This document shows positions 50,366 through 59,131 of a DNA stretch of 64,000 nt, one piece after another. Source of the stretch: Geosporobacter ferrireducens (GTDB lineage: Bacteria; Bacillota; Clostridia; Peptostreptococcales; Thermotaleaceae); assembly GCF_001750685.1 (NCBI RefSeq), contig NZ_CP017269.1, positions 806,001-870,000 on the forward strand, written 5' to 3'. How positions within the stretch are numbered: the stretch's first letter is position 1; each line of letters opens with the position of its first letter. The notes beneath the pieces are model-generated. The model was not told where the DNA came from and made no database searches. It saw only the letters and a list, made by a program, of their open reading frames with translations. Made by a program: the position numbers and the translations under genes.

Positions 50366-51730
50366 TTAATCTACTTTTTTCTTCAACACGCCTAATAGTA
50401 ATGCAGTAATAATTGTTCCTGCTGCAATCGCTACTATATATCCGCCTAGGTTCCCGACTGCATTTGGTATCGGTAATACAAATATTCCACCGTGAGGTGC
50501 TCTTAAAGTAGCCTTAAATAGCATAGAAAGGGCACCAGCTACTGCTGAACCTGTGATAATAGAGGGCACTACCCGAATTGGATCTGCTGCTGCAAATGGA
50601 ATTGCACCTTCAGTAATAAATGAAATCCCCAGTACCCATGCTGCTTTTCCCGCTTCTCTTTCGGCAGCGCTAAATTTATTCTTAAATAGAAGGGTTGCCA
50701 AAGCCAGACCAAGGGGTGGTGTCATACCGGCTGCCATAACTGCTGCCTGAGGCTCAAAAATATTAGACCCAAGTAAACCAACTGCAAAGGTATATGCTGC
50801 TTTGTTCACGGGGCCACCCATATCAAAGGCCATCATAGCACCTAAGATAGCTCCCAGCAGTAGTGCATTTGTTCCACTTAAGTTTTGCAGCCAGCCTATT
50901 AATGCATCGGATACACCCTTTACAGGCACTCCAATCACGTAAATCATCATAATACCTACAAATAAAGACGATAAGAAGGGTAATAACAAAATCGGCTTTA
51001 AACCTTCAAGAGATTTTGGTAAACGAATGACTTTCTTAAGAAAATCAGCAGTATAACCTGCAATAAAACCAGCAACAATACCACCTAAAAATCCAGCACC
51101 AACTTGTGCTGCAAGGGTACCACCGATTAAGCCAGGTGCTAAACCAGGTCTATCCGCAATAGAAAAAGAAATATATCCTGCCAGGATCGGGACCATTAAT
51201 GCAAATGCAGCTGAGCCGCCAATTTGCATAAGTGCCGCAGCCAAAGTTCCCTCTTCTTTGAAAGCTTCAATACCAAATACGAAGGAAAGTGCAATGATTA
51301 GACCTCCGGCTACAACCAAAGGGAGCATAAAAGAAACACCTGACATCAAATGCTTATAGAAGCCTGTTCTTTCCCCGCTTCTTTCTTGCTTAATCGATTC
51401 CACTTGCTGTACTAAATCTTTTTTCTCAAGCGCCATAGCTCTTTCAATAATGCTTCCTGCATCTTTAATTGCTTGGGCTACTTCAACTTCCAGAATCGCT
51501 TTTCCTGCAAATCTTTCTTTAGAAACGTTTGCCCCAGCTGCGATAATTACTGCATGCGCCTCTCTAATTTCTTCAGCCGTCAGTTCATTTTCCACCCCTA
51601 CAGAACCCTGAGTTTCTACTTTCAAGGTAATGCCTTTTTTCTTAGCTGCATTTTCTAATGCTTCTGCTGCCATGTAGGTATGGGCAATTCCTGTTGGGCA
51701 TGATGTAATTGCTACTAATTTCATTTTCAA
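50366..51730 (-). CDS. fruA: PTS fructose-specific EIIBC component
   Basis: A 454-residue membrane permease with an N-terminal IIB domain (1-100; phosphocysteine C11 in [14 protein letters not shown]) linked to a IIC domain (about 125-450) of roughly nine helices. The signatures are [27 protein letters not shown] and [10 protein letters not shown]. It imports and phosphorylates fructose to fructose 1-phosphate. IIA is a separate gene 20 bases upstream, unlike the fused IIABC of Bacillus. ATG 51730 has AAAGGGGGATTT. Confidence 0.95.
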   Translation of the reverse strand: MKMKLVAITSCPTGIAHTYMAAEALENAAKKKGITLKVETQGSVGVENELTAEEIREAHAVIIAAGANVSKERFAGKAILEVEVAQAIKDAGSIIERAMALEKKDLVQQVESIKQERSGERTGFYKHLMSGVSFMLPLVVAGGLIIALSFVFGIEAFKEEGTLAAALMQIGGSAAFALMVPILAGYISFSIADRPGLAPGLIGGTLAAQVGAGFLGGIVAGFIAGYTADFLKKVIRLPKSLEGLKPILLLPFLSSLFVGIMMIYVIGVPVKGVSDALIGWLQNLSGTNALLLGAILGAMMAFDMGGPVNKAAYTFAVGLLGSNIFEPQAAVMAAGMTPPLGLALATLLFKNKFSAAEREAGKAAWVLGISFITEGAIPFAAADPIRVVPSIITGSAVAGALSMLFKATLRAPHGGIFVLPIPNAVGNLGGYIVAIAAGTIITALLLGVLKKKVD

Positions 51731-51750
51731 ATCCCCCTTTTCATTATTAT

Positions 51751-52197
51751 TTACTCCTGAAATGCACTTATTACTTCAGCTTCTTTTTTCGAAGCCATCA
51801 GCTTTTTTCTAACTTCTTCGTGCATTAGTCTTCTTGACAATTGACTCAATACTTTAAGATGCTCGTTGTTGGAATCCTCAGGTACAGCAATCAGAAAGAA
51901 AATATAGCTAGGCTCTCCATCTAAAGATTGATAATCAATTCCTTCTACAGATTTACCAAATACGATAGATGGTTTAGAAACTACATTGGATTTCCCATGG
52001 GGTATAGCAATTCCCATCCCTATACCTGTAGAAGACATTTTTTCTCTCTCCATCACGGTATTGACAAAGCTATCTTTACTGCTGACTATCTCTTTTTTTA
52101 CCAATGCCTCTACTAATTCTCCTACTACTTCTTCTTTGTTTCTTGCCTTTAATTCTAAGATCATTAAATCTTTTTCCAGCATATCCGTAATCTGCAT
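51751..52197 (-). CDS. PTS fructose-specific EIIA component
   Basis: A 148-residue IIA domain. The phosphohistidine H67 is in [13 protein letters not shown], which takes phosphate from HPr and gives it to IIB. Length is normal for a stand-alone IIA-Fru. It lies 15 bases after fruK and 20 bases before fruA. Start MQITDML has GGAAGGGTG upstream. Confidence 0.95.
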   Translation of the reverse strand: MQITDMLEKDLMILELKARNKEEVVGELVEALVKKEIVSSKDSFVNTVMEREKMSSTGIGMGIAIPHGKSNVVSKPSIVFGKSVEGIDYQSLDGEPSYIFFLIAVPEDSNNEHLKVLSQLSRRLMHEEVRKKLMASKKEAEVISAFQE

Positions 52198-52212
52198 CTG
52201 CTTTCACCCTTC

Positions 52213-53142
52213 CTATCTTATCTCTAAGATTTTAACTCTTTTTTTATATTGCTCTATGACTGAGTATTGGCTGAATACAGTTCCCTGTTCTACGTGAACT
52301 GTAGCCGTAGCCACTGCTAAGCTTAAAATCTCCACTGGGGCGTATCCCTTATCGATACCATACGCAAAGGCCCCTACCATCGAATCCCCTGCACCAACAG
52401 TATTTTTTACAGCCACCTTTATTTTCTCTGTCTTCCATGCACCGTCTTTTGTAATCATTAAAGCACCCTCTGCCCCCATAGAAATAACTACAATCCCAAT
52501 ACCCTGCTCTAAAAAAAATTGGCAACACTTAATAATATCTTGCTCATTCTTTAATTTAACACCGAAGGTATTTTCCAATTCATGAATGTTCGGTTTTACC
52601 ATATAGGGCGCTGCCTTAGCACCATCAAGCAGCGCCTGACCGTCTGCATCCAGGATTGTCTTGCAGCCCTTTTCCTTAGCGATCTGAATAAGCTTTTGAT
52701 ATATGTCAGAAGATATATTTGGGAGCAAGCTGCCGGAAAAGACCATTACATTGCTTGCTTCTGCCCAAAGCCTTACTTTGTCATAGAGTCTTTCTACCCA
52801 GATTTCTTCTACTTCTTTCCCTTGATCATTGATGTCTGTAATTTGTTTTTTTGCTGTATCGATAATCTTAATATTCGTTCTTGTTTCCTGATTTATTAGG
52901 ACAAAATCTGTTTCAATCTCCAAAGCGCTTAAGCTTTCATCAATCCATTTTCCTGAATCTCCTCCAACAAAACCCAAGGCAATCGTAGATCCTCCAAGTG
53001 CTTTTACAACCTTTGATACGTTAATCCCCTTGCCTCCCGGTTCCATATGGCTCTTTAAGACCCTATTTACACTACCAGGCGTGAAACTGTCAATTTCAAT
53101 AGTCTTGTCTATTGCTGCATTGAGTGTAATTGTTGCTATCAT
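52213..53142 (-). CDS. fruK: 1-phosphofructokinase
   Basis: A 309-residue PfkB kinase that turns fructose 1-phosphate into fructose 1,6-bisphosphate. TLNAAIDKTIEI, EPGGKGINVSK near residue 35, and KNTVGAGDSMVGAFAYG near 249 (GAGD catalytic loop) are complete. ATG 53142 has AAGGAGG five bases upstream; a longer frame to 53175 would overlap fruR. Second gene of the operon. Confidence 0.96.
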   Translation of the reverse strand: MIATITLNAAIDKTIEIDSFTPGSVNRVLKSHMEPGGKGINVSKVVKALGGSTIALGFVGGDSGKWIDESLSALEIETDFVLINQETRTNIKIIDTAKKQITDINDQGKEVEEIWVERLYDKVRLWAEASNVMVFSGSLLPNISSDIYQKLIQIAKEKGCKTILDADGQALLDGAKAAPYMVKPNIHELENTFGVKLKNEQDIIKCCQFFLEQGIGIVVISMGAEGALMITKDGAWKTEKIKVAVKNTVGAGDSMVGAFAYGIDKGYAPVEILSLAVATATVHVEQGTVFSQYSVIEQYKKRVKILEIR

Positions 53143-53155
53143 TATATCCTCCTTA

Positions 53156-53911
53156 CTAATAGATGATTTCAACACCTTGAAGCGAAAATTTTTCTACTAC
53201 CTGTGGTTCTACTCTTTTGTCTGTTATAATTCCATTGATCTCATCCAGTTTTGCAATTTGTGAAAAACACACTTTTCCGAACTTACTATGGTCTGCTACA
53301 ATATATACTTCCTTTGACGATTGGATCATAATGCTTTTTGTATGCGCTTCACTCATATTGGGTGTTGTACATCCATCCTGAATCGTAATCCCATTGGCTC
53401 CAATAAAAGCTTTATCCACTCTGAAGTTTTGAATAATTTTATCTGTCAAAGGGCCAACAATAGATAATGTCTCTTTTCTGGTATAGCCTCCCGTCACAAC
53501 TACTTCTACATCCCTCTTTTGCGTGAGTTCTAAAGCAATCACCATCGAATTGGTTAAGACGGTTACGTTTTTGGCACTAATACTTTTTGCAATTTGTAAA
53601 GTCGTTGTTCCAGCATCCAAGATAATGGTTTCATTATCCTTAATGAGTGCTGCCGCCTTCTTCCCGATTTCTAGTTTTTCTTCTTTATAAGCTTCTTCTT
53701 TTTCATCCATAGTTGGTTCAAAGCCTGTATTTTCTGCTTTTACAGCTCCTCCATGGGTTCTTTTTAACAAGCCGGCATATTCTAAATCCTGTAAATCCCT
53801 TCGAATGGTAGATTCCGATACTTGTAACTTCTCTGTTAATTCATCTACTTTTACACGGTTTTTATTGTCTAATATTTCTAAAATTCTAGCTTTTCTCTCC
53901 TCTATAAACAA
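53156..53911 (-). CDS. fruR: DeoR-family repressor of the fructose operon (FruR)
   Basis: A 251-residue DeoR-type regulator. N-terminal HTH (RKARILEILDNKNRVKVDELTEKLQVSESTIRRDL) and DeoRC sensor with LDAGTTTLQIAKSI (phosphosugar loop) and GANGITIQDGCTTPN. In characterised homologues fructose 1-phosphate relieves repression. It is first in the operon, with operators of form TGAYYGTTTTTGATT around its promoter, implying autoregulation. Start is TTG 53911 with GGAGGGG; its stop lies 13 bases before fruK. Confidence 0.95.
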   Translation of the reverse strand: MFIEERKARILEILDNKNRVKVDELTEKLQVSESTIRRDLQDLEYAGLLKRTHGGAVKAENTGFEPTMDEKEEAYKEEKLEIGKKAAALIKDNETIILDAGTTTLQIAKSISAKNVTVLTNSMVIALELTQKRDVEVVVTGGYTRKETLSIVGPLTDKIIQNFRVDKAFIGANGITIQDGCTTPNMSEAHTKSIMIQSSKEVYIVADHSKFGKVCFSQIAKLDEINGIITDKRVEPQVVEKFSLQGVEIIY

Positions 53912-53946
53912 ATTATCCCCTCCGTTAGATACCTAATTTCGAAAAG

Positions 53947-53991
53947 TGATCGTTTTTGATTGATTGTGAATTTATTTGATTGTTTTTGATT
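53947..53991 (-). promoter_or_regulatory. FruR-type operators downstream of and over the -10 element
   Basis: TGATCGTTTTTGATT at 53947-53961 and TGATTGTTTTTGATT at 53977-53991 (+ strand). The second overlaps the -10 hexamer. Confidence 0.7.
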
Positions 53992-54017
53992 ATATCATTG
54001 TCGTTTTTTTCTGTCAA
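53989..54017 (-). promoter_or_regulatory. perfect sigma-A promoter of the fructose operon
   Basis: Minus strand TTGACA (54017-54012), spacer of 17, TATAAT (53994-53989). Consensus throughout, as expected of a promoter held down by a repressor. Confidence 0.92.
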
Positions 54018-54046
54018 CTATAATATCCACTATTTTTCCAGTGGGT

Positions 54047-54063
54047 TTGACCGTTTTTGATTG
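54047..54063 (-). promoter_or_regulatory. upstream FruR-type operator
   Basis: TTGACCGTTTTTGATTG repeats the same motif some 30 bases upstream of the -35, allowing looping with the two sites near the start point. Confidence 0.65.
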
Positions 54064-54073
54064 TTTTTTTGAC

Positions 54074-54106
54074 AGCAAAAAATCCACCTGATTTCAGATG
54101 GATTTT
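54074..54106 (-). terminator. terminator of the ECF sigma/DUF4179 operon
   Basis: AATCCATCTGA / TCAGGTGGATT-type stem around AA, followed by TTTTTTGC on the minus strand. Confidence 0.8.
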
Positions 54107-54111
54107 CTTTA

Positions 54112-55398
54112 TTACTGCACAGAAATTTCTATTCTCTTATTATAGGCTTGCGTATAACAAATTCGCTTAAACAACAGCTTCATATTTTCTCCATTTCCCT
54201 TGAAATGTAAAACCCTTTCACGGCGAATTTCACCTGTAACTAACTTTTCAAGTTTTTCTTCCATCATCTTTTCTAAAGGAATCTCTTTCCCATCTGCTTC
54301 TAAATATATCTTTCTAAAAATGATATCCTCCCGGGTATCTATGGTAACATAGGTACTGCTTCCTTCCGTTCTGACTTCCTTAACTAGAACTTCCTGCCCT
54401 TCTATCTCAAGTTTTTCCGTCTCCATACCATCTTTCAGAACTACCGCTGTATGAATATCCTTCGTTTTCGTCAGCTCTGCCAGTTTAATTTCAAGTTTTT
54501 TAACCCCTTTGGGCAATGCATCAAATATAACATCAAAGGTTATTCTTTCTAATGTGGTACTCATTCCAGATCCTGTCTGCTCTATTTTTTTACCATCTGC
54601 ATATAGCTCCGTCAACACCTGTACCCGTGTCCGTTCGCCAGATATGGCTTCCTTTACTAAATCAAACCTGGATCCTACAGAGCCGGTAATCACGGTTTGT
54701 GTTGGAGTAGCGGTTATGGTGTCAAAATGAATATGGGTGCCATCTACCGTTATCGTCTGGCGAATCTTATCTTTGATCATAAATCCCATCGCTTTCCGTC
54801 TGTCTAGTTTAATCTCTATCATGCCTTCTTCATAAGTATCACCATATTTTAGCGGAAAATAAAACTTCAGTGTTTTTTCAAACGCTTTTGGCGGCTCAAA
54901 GGAATCGATATTCTTAAACTCAGTATTATCCTCATTTAGAATTCCTTGTCCGCTACGCATTGTATACTTTCCAAAAATACCCCGATACTCAACTGTATAA
55001 GAACGAACCTGATCTACCTTGCCCGATGGGTCCTTTATTGTATAAAATGCCAGCAGCTGGTTATCATCTACCATGATTCCATCGAGCGTTATGGTAACAC
55101 CGTTACCAAAGGTATAGCTTTCATTGACCGGCTGTCCTTCTCCCAATTCATTTAGATCCTTTAGGGTTCCCCACATAAGCTCTTCAAAACCTAAAATCCT
55201 CTTACCATAAAAAGCAAGTGTATCGAAATTATAAGATACTAAGAATAGACAGATCAATAATACGGCAACAAGTCCCCTGTTGTTTTTCCGCTTTTTTGCA
55301 GATAGTGCCCCCCTTAATCTTTCTTCTAATATGGGAGGCGCTTCTAGATTTTCAAGATCTTTTTGCCTTTGCCGGAGTAATTCCTCTAAGTCTCTCAT
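54112..55398 (-). CDS. DUF4179 membrane protein, likely anti-sigma factor
   Basis: A 428-residue protein. An N-terminal charged helix (1-40) is followed by one membrane helix (NRGLVAVLLICLFLVSYNFDTLAF, about 40-63) and an extracytoplasmic region with the DUF4179 pattern and immunoglobulin-like strands. Its start overlaps the ECF sigma stop by four bases (ATGA), so the two are translationally coupled, the standard layout of sigma and anti-sigma. The cytoplasmic N-terminus should bind the sigma factor. No zinc HxxxCxxC motif is seen. Confidence 0.85.
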   Translation of the reverse strand: MRDLEELLRQRQKDLENLEAPPILEERLRGALSAKKRKNNRGLVAVLLICLFLVSYNFDTLAFYGKRILGFEELMWGTLKDLNELGEGQPVNESYTFGNGVTITLDGIMVDDNQLLAFYTIKDPSGKVDQVRSYTVEYRGIFGKYTMRSGQGILNEDNTEFKNIDSFEPPKAFEKTLKFYFPLKYGDTYEEGMIEIKLDRRKAMGFMIKDKIRQTITVDGTHIHFDTITATPTQTVITGSVGSRFDLVKEAISGERTRVQVLTELYADGKKIEQTGSGMSTTLERITFDVIFDALPKGVKKLEIKLAELTKTKDIHTAVVLKDGMETEKLEIEGQEVLVKEVRTEGSSTYVTIDTREDIIFRKIYLEADGKEIPLEKMMEEKLEKLVTGEIRRERVLHFKGNGENMKLLFKRICYTQAYNKRIEISVQ

Positions 55399-55913
55399 TC
55401 ATATACACCTCCAAAACTTTCTTTTAACTTTTTCAATCCATTTGCAATTCTGGATTTTACCGTTCCTAATGGTACGCTGGTAAGTTCTGCGATTGTCTGG
55501 TAGTCTAAATCCAGAAAATAGCGAAGCCTTAATGCTTCCTGCTGGTCAGGATTTAAGCGGACAAGATATTTTTCTAAATCCAATTGCTGCTCACTTTGTT
55601 CATAACACTCCATATAAACTTCTTCCCCATAGCTTTCTAATAGGACGAGTTTTTTCTTTTTTCTTAGAATATCTCTGCAGCAATTTACCAGTATCGTATT
55701 GCTCCAGCTGTAAAAAGCTTTCGGTTTCTTAAGCTGATGAATTTTGTCGTATATCCGAAGAATCATATCTTCCATGGCATCTAAAGCGTCTTCCTGATTA
55801 TTTAAATAGGCATATGCCAACCTATAGTGTTCATTTTTCCGCTCCATAATCAAGGTCAGCAAAGCTTCCCGATCTCCTTTTTTTGCTTTTTTAATTAAAA
55901 ACTCAATATCCAA
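55395..55913 (-). CDS. ECF-type RNA polymerase sigma factor
   Basis: A 172-residue sigma-70 family ECF factor with region 2 (AYAYLNNQEDALDAMEDMILRIYDKIHQLKKPKAFYSW) and region 4 (LNPDQQEALRLRYFLDLDYQTIAELTSVPLGTVKSRIANGLKKLKE). It lacks regions 1 and 3. It is coupled to the DUF4179 protein downstream. It should direct transcription in response to an envelope signal. ATG 55913 has GGGAGGTGTTGG. Confidence 0.95.
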   Translation of the reverse strand: MDIEFLIKKAKKGDREALLTLIMERKNEHYRLAYAYLNNQEDALDAMEDMILRIYDKIHQLKKPKAFYSWSNTILVNCCRDILRKKKKLVLLESYGEEVYMECYEQSEQQLDLEKYLVRLNPDQQEALRLRYFLDLDYQTIAELTSVPLGTVKSRIANGLKKLKESFGGVYE

Positions 55914-56012
55914 TCCAACACCTCCCTTCTCTATAAGATGGATATCCCCACGAAAAAGTTCAAAGATTTCTCATTTTTATGTTTTGAAAAATATGGTATC
56001 CTATACCTAATG

Positions 56013-56025
56013 AAGCAGTTAAGGA
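56013..56025. promoter_or_regulatory. dyad upstream of the MerR-fusion gene
   Basis: Around 55996-56010 GGTATCCTATACC (arms GGTAT/ATACC, three-base centre) lies just ahead of the start codon. Given MerR-type control it is a candidate autoregulatory operator; coordinates are approximate to a few bases. Confidence 0.35.
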
Positions 56026-56035
56026 GTAGATCAAG

Positions 56036-57268
56036 ATGAAAATCGGAGTATTTGCACAAAACCATCATATATCTGTTGATGCAGTTAGGCATTACATGGC
56101 ATTGAGTCTACTGCTTCCACGTAAAAAAGGCAGCCACTATATTTTTTCTGAAAAAGATAGTCAGGATCTGGAAGAACTGCTCGAGCTAAAGACTTTGGGG
56201 TTTACACTAACAGAAATACAAAAAATATTTAGCTATAAGCGATTAACTACCTTAAAAACCCAGGAAGACAGAAACCACTACAAAGCTTTGCTAAACCATA
56301 AACGCCAGCAGTTAATCCAACAACAGGCAGAATTGGAAAAAAAGCAAAAATGCCTTGAAGAAAAAATTAGTGCAATTGCCTCAACACCGTCTCCTGTCAG
56401 AAGTCTGTTAGGACTCCCTTTGCTATTTCTGCAGCATTTAGCATGTCCAGACTGTGGCAGCTCTCTCACTATATCCAATGGGCTTCTTGAGCAAAACATG
56501 ATCCTAAAAGGGAATTTCACTTGTACTTGCGGATACTATGGAGAGATCTCTGAAGGTATCTTTGTTTCCCTCACGGAGGAAGACAAGAAAAAGATCATCC
56601 CGACTAAAGGTGGAGCAGAAACCCTCCAGGAATACGTAGATATGAATTCTCCCAAATATATCTCCTTTATGTATCATACGATTCAGAGATCCATTCAGCT
56701 TCTAAAAACAGAGCCGCTGGAAAATAGCATTATTCTTGAACTAGGTACTGGCTCCGGATTTTTTCTAAAGCAATTTTTAAATCATATTCCCCCCACTGCT
56801 TATTATATTATTTGCGACCATAACCTGGAAAGAATACAGATCGTAAAAGATTATCTGGAAAAAGAAAGTGGTCATAATCAATTCATTTTTCTTTGCGCTG
56901 ATTTCGAAAGACTGCCTATCGCTTCTGCCTCTTTAGATTTCGTTATTGATTACTGGAGCTCTGCGATCTATAACTTAAATAATGATAAGCTTTTAGTATC
57001 TCAGATTGCAGACCGGGTAAAATCAGCAGGCAAACTCATAGGTTCTTATATCTATATGGGAAAAAAAGCTGTTTTATTTTCCAATCTACCCAAAGCTCAA
57101 TGGCCCTATTATCAAATGGAACCGCTCCAGAAAATGTTATGTGATTCACCTTTTCGTTTTTTACTGTTGGAAGAATTAGGCCTCATCGAGGAATTTGATG
57201 CTCCCAGCGAGCCTTTGATGGTTGGAAATCAAGTACATGCATTTATTTATTATGGCAAAAAGTGTTAG
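56036..57268 (+). CDS. MerR HTH / zinc-ribbon / SAM methyltransferase fusion
   Basis: A 410-residue three-part protein. Residues 1-70 are a MerR winged helix (KIGVFAQNHHISVDAVRHYMALSLLLPRKKGSHYIF...LELKTLGFTLTEIQKIF). Residues about 75-122 form the usual long coiled coil (HKRQQLIQQQAELEKKQKCLEEKIS). A zinc ribbon with CPDCG and CTCG (about 138-167) follows, then a Rossmann methyltransferase with motif I ILELGTGSGFF near 240 and CADFERLPIASASLDFVIDYW near 290. Zinc ribbon plus methyltransferase recalls RlmA-type 23S rRNA guanine methylases. A MerR activator and an enzyme are thus joined. The adjacent MFS exporter has a 19-bp-spacer promoter. The small-molecule ligand and methyl acceptor are unknown. 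Confidence 0.83.
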   Translation: MKIGVFAQNHHISVDAVRHYMALSLLLPRKKGSHYIFSEKDSQDLEELLELKTLGFTLTEIQKIFSYKRLTTLKTQEDRNHYKALLNHKRQQLIQQQAELEKKQKCLEEKISAIASTPSPVRSLLGLPLLFLQHLACPDCGSSLTISNGLLEQNMILKGNFTCTCGYYGEISEGIFVSLTEEDKKKIIPTKGGAETLQEYVDMNSPKYISFMYHTIQRSIQLLKTEPLENSIILELGTGSGFFLKQFLNHIPPTAYYIICDHNLERIQIVKDYLEKESGHNQFIFLCADFERLPIASASLDFVIDYWSSAIYNLNNDKLLVSQIADRVKSAGKLIGSYIYMGKKAVLFSNLPKAQWPYYQMEPLQKMLCDSPFRFLLLEELGLIEEFDAPSEPLMVGNQVHAFIYYGKKC

Positions 57269-57269
57269 A

Positions 57270-57297
57270 AACCATGGGGTTAACCCCATGGTTTTAT
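57270..57297. terminator. palindromic terminator after the MerR-fusion gene
   Basis: AACCATGGGGTTAACCCCATGGTT is a perfect palindrome followed by TTATG; separates the fusion gene from the MFS promoter. Confidence 0.65.
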
Positions 57298-57329
57298 GAT
57301 TTTTGCTTATAAAAGTCTGATAATTGCCA

Positions 57330-57360
57330 TTGACCTTGGCATTGAACCATCCGCTACAAT
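57330..57360 (+). promoter_or_regulatory. MerR-type promoter of the MFS exporter gene
   Basis: TTGACC at 57330-57335 and TACAAT at 57355-57360 are separated by 19 bases. MerR-regulated promoters have this long spacer and need activator-induced DNA twisting. Confidence 0.65.
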
Positions 57361-57392
57361 AAAGCAAAAGACTACACAGGATGGTGATCACA

Positions 57393-58673
57393 ATGAAGAA
57401 TTTTATAAAAAATAAAAATTTCACATTCATCTTAGGCGGTAAGCTGATTTCTCTACTGGGTAATGCCGTCTATCAGATTAGTTTGACTTGGTATATTCTC
57501 TCTCTCCCTGGAAGTAACAATGGCAAGATCCTTTCCTGGGTTATGGTATTTGGACTAGCACCAGCGGTTGTTTCGGGGACGATGCTCGGAGGCTTTGTCG
57601 ATCGATATAACAAGAAAAAAATCATGATCTATGCTGATATCCTTTCAGGAAGTACCGTTTTACTCTTGACCTATCTATTATTCAATCAACTACTGACGCC
57701 TATTCACATCCTTCTGGCTACCTGCGTTCTTTCTATTTCTACGGCCACGCTTTCGATTGCTGTGCGCAGTATGATTCCCGAAATCCTTAACTTCGAAGAA
57801 CTGCAGTGGGCTACTTCCTCCAATCTCCTCGTAGAGCGATTTACAAATCTTCTGGGAATGATTTTCGGAGGAATATTGGTCTCCCTGCTCGGGGTACCCT
57901 TTGTCTTTTTGTTAAATGGCATGTCCTTCCTCTTCTCTGCCCTATTTGAGTCCTTTATTCATTATGAGTGTGCCAATCGCTTTGATGAGAATCAAAAACA
58001 AAAATTCTCTTATATTCAAGACTTTCGGGAAATCAGTGCCTATCTTTCAAAAAATATACATTTGGTGACACTGCTTTTTCTCTTTACCTTTGTTAACTTT
58101 CTGTGGGACCCCCTCTTTGCTATCGTCACACCTTATGTATTAAAAACTGATTTTGATATTACTCCACTTCAATTTGGTATCATTGAAGGAGGCTTCGGCA
58201 TGGGATTTTGCATAGCTACTCTTTGTTTTTCCAAGTATCCAAAATTGATAGCAGGAAAACGAATTATATTCTTCTCCATTTTCAGCATCAATACAGCCAT
58301 TTTTTTATTTTCTGCACCCTTGCTCCTCTCTCTAACTGTCACAACTTATACTTTTTTTTATTTTGCTATCATGCTCATGATAACAGGTGTTTTTTCTGCT
58401 GCCCTTAACATTCGTGTAGCTACTTATTTTCAAGAGATGATCCCTGAATCTTTAAGGGGCAAGTTCCATGGCATATCCACCAGCCTCTCTCTTGGTCTTA
58501 TTCCCCTGGCTGGCATCATCATCGGAAATCTGATCGGCAAAATTCCTTCATCTGCTTTTTTCATCACATCCTGTCTTTTGGTCTATGGTTTAATATTTTT
58601 TGTACCTTCCATATCTCGTATAACGAAAGATCTACAAGGGGAGGAATTATCGCCGGTTTCTCTTAAGCAATAG
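57393..58673 (+). CDS. MFS efflux transporter (drug-exporter type)
   Basis: About 426 residues with twelve hydrophobic helices. The family is that of macrolide/multidrug MFS exporters (MFS_3/enterobactin exporter type): FTFILGGKLISLLGNAVYQISLTWY in TM1 and MLGGFVDRYNKKKIMIYADIL as the loop 2-3 motif A. It probably expels a hydrophobic antibiotic or metabolite. ATG 57393 is best placed after GGATGGTGATCACA; ATG 57381 is an alternative. It follows the MerR-methyltransferase gene by about 110 bases and ends in a UUCG terminator. Confidence 0.87.
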   Translation: MKNFIKNKNFTFILGGKLISLLGNAVYQISLTWYILSLPGSNNGKILSWVMVFGLAPAVVSGTMLGGFVDRYNKKKIMIYADILSGSTVLLLTYLLFNQLLTPIHILLATCVLSISTATLSIAVRSMIPEILNFEELQWATSSNLLVERFTNLLGMIFGGILVSLLGVPFVFLLNGMSFLFSALFESFIHYECANRFDENQKQKFSYIQDFREISAYLSKNIHLVTLLFLFTFVNFLWDPLFAIVTPYVLKTDFDITPLQFGIIEGGFGMGFCIATLCFSKYPKLIAGKRIIFFSIFSINTAIFLFSAPLLLSLTVTTYTFFYFAIMLMITGVFSAALNIRVATYFQEMIPESLRGKFHGISTSLSLGLIPLAGIIIGNLIGKIPSSAFFITSCLLVYGLIFFVPSISRITKDLQGEELSPVSLKQ

Positions 58674-58714
58674 TGTTGTTGCTCTATATACAGCAAATAA
58701 AAGATACGCCATGA

Positions 58715-58742
58715 GCTGGCGACCTTCGGTCGCCAGTTTTTC
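58715..58742 (+). terminator. terminator of the MFS gene
   Basis: CTGGCGACC / GGTCGCCAG stem capped by a UUCG tetraloop, then TTTTT. Confidence 0.92.
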
Positions 58743-58802
58743 ATGATAGAACCCTTACACCGCATTATCCAACATATCGGAAATCAATAACCCTATCCAT
58801 AA

Positions 58803-58828
58803 AATAAAAGTGAGCTTTCGCTCACTCT
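58803..58828 (-). terminator. terminator of the 58-residue gene
   Basis: GAGTGAGC / GCTCACTT stem around GAAA, with TTTTATTTT on the minus strand. Confidence 0.75.
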
Positions 58829-58829
58829 C

Positions 58830-59006
58830 CTAACTCCATTTCGGTGTTTGAAACTCACCCGGTTTGATCCTTTTACTTTCTTCCTCTGATACAATATAAG
58901 CAGAAATTCCCTGTTGATCATAATTTTTTACTTGTTGAATCGCCTCTTCTCTACTCATAGGCTCTGAGATAAATGCATCGGTTCGAATCACATAACGTTT
59001 CTCCAC
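58830..59006 (-). CDS. 58-residue protein of unknown function
   Basis: GTG 59006 has AAGGAGG seven bases upstream, better than earlier in-frame starts. The product MEKRYVIRTDAFISEPMSRE continues EAIQQVKNYDQQGISAYIVS and ends EFQTPKWS. It reads as a small alpha/beta protein. It has its own terminator. No family recognised. Confidence 0.6.
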   Translation of the reverse strand: MEKRYVIRTDAFISEPMSREEAIQQVKNYDQQGISAYIVSEEESKRIKPGEFQTPKWS

Positions 59007-59131
59007 AACATTTCCTCCTTCTTTACGTGGCATTCCATCCCTCATAGTCTTATTATGATCATTTTCAGTCCAGGTATCTTAGGAAATAATTGGTTTATTT
59101 TTTCAAAGAGCAGGGTCACTTTTCCAGTATT

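Noticed and set aside
53947..54063. TTTGATTGTTTTT-type repeats as a CRISPR or satellite
   Set aside because: Only three copies, irregularly spaced, and placed exactly around a promoter of a DeoR-controlled operon; better explained as operators.
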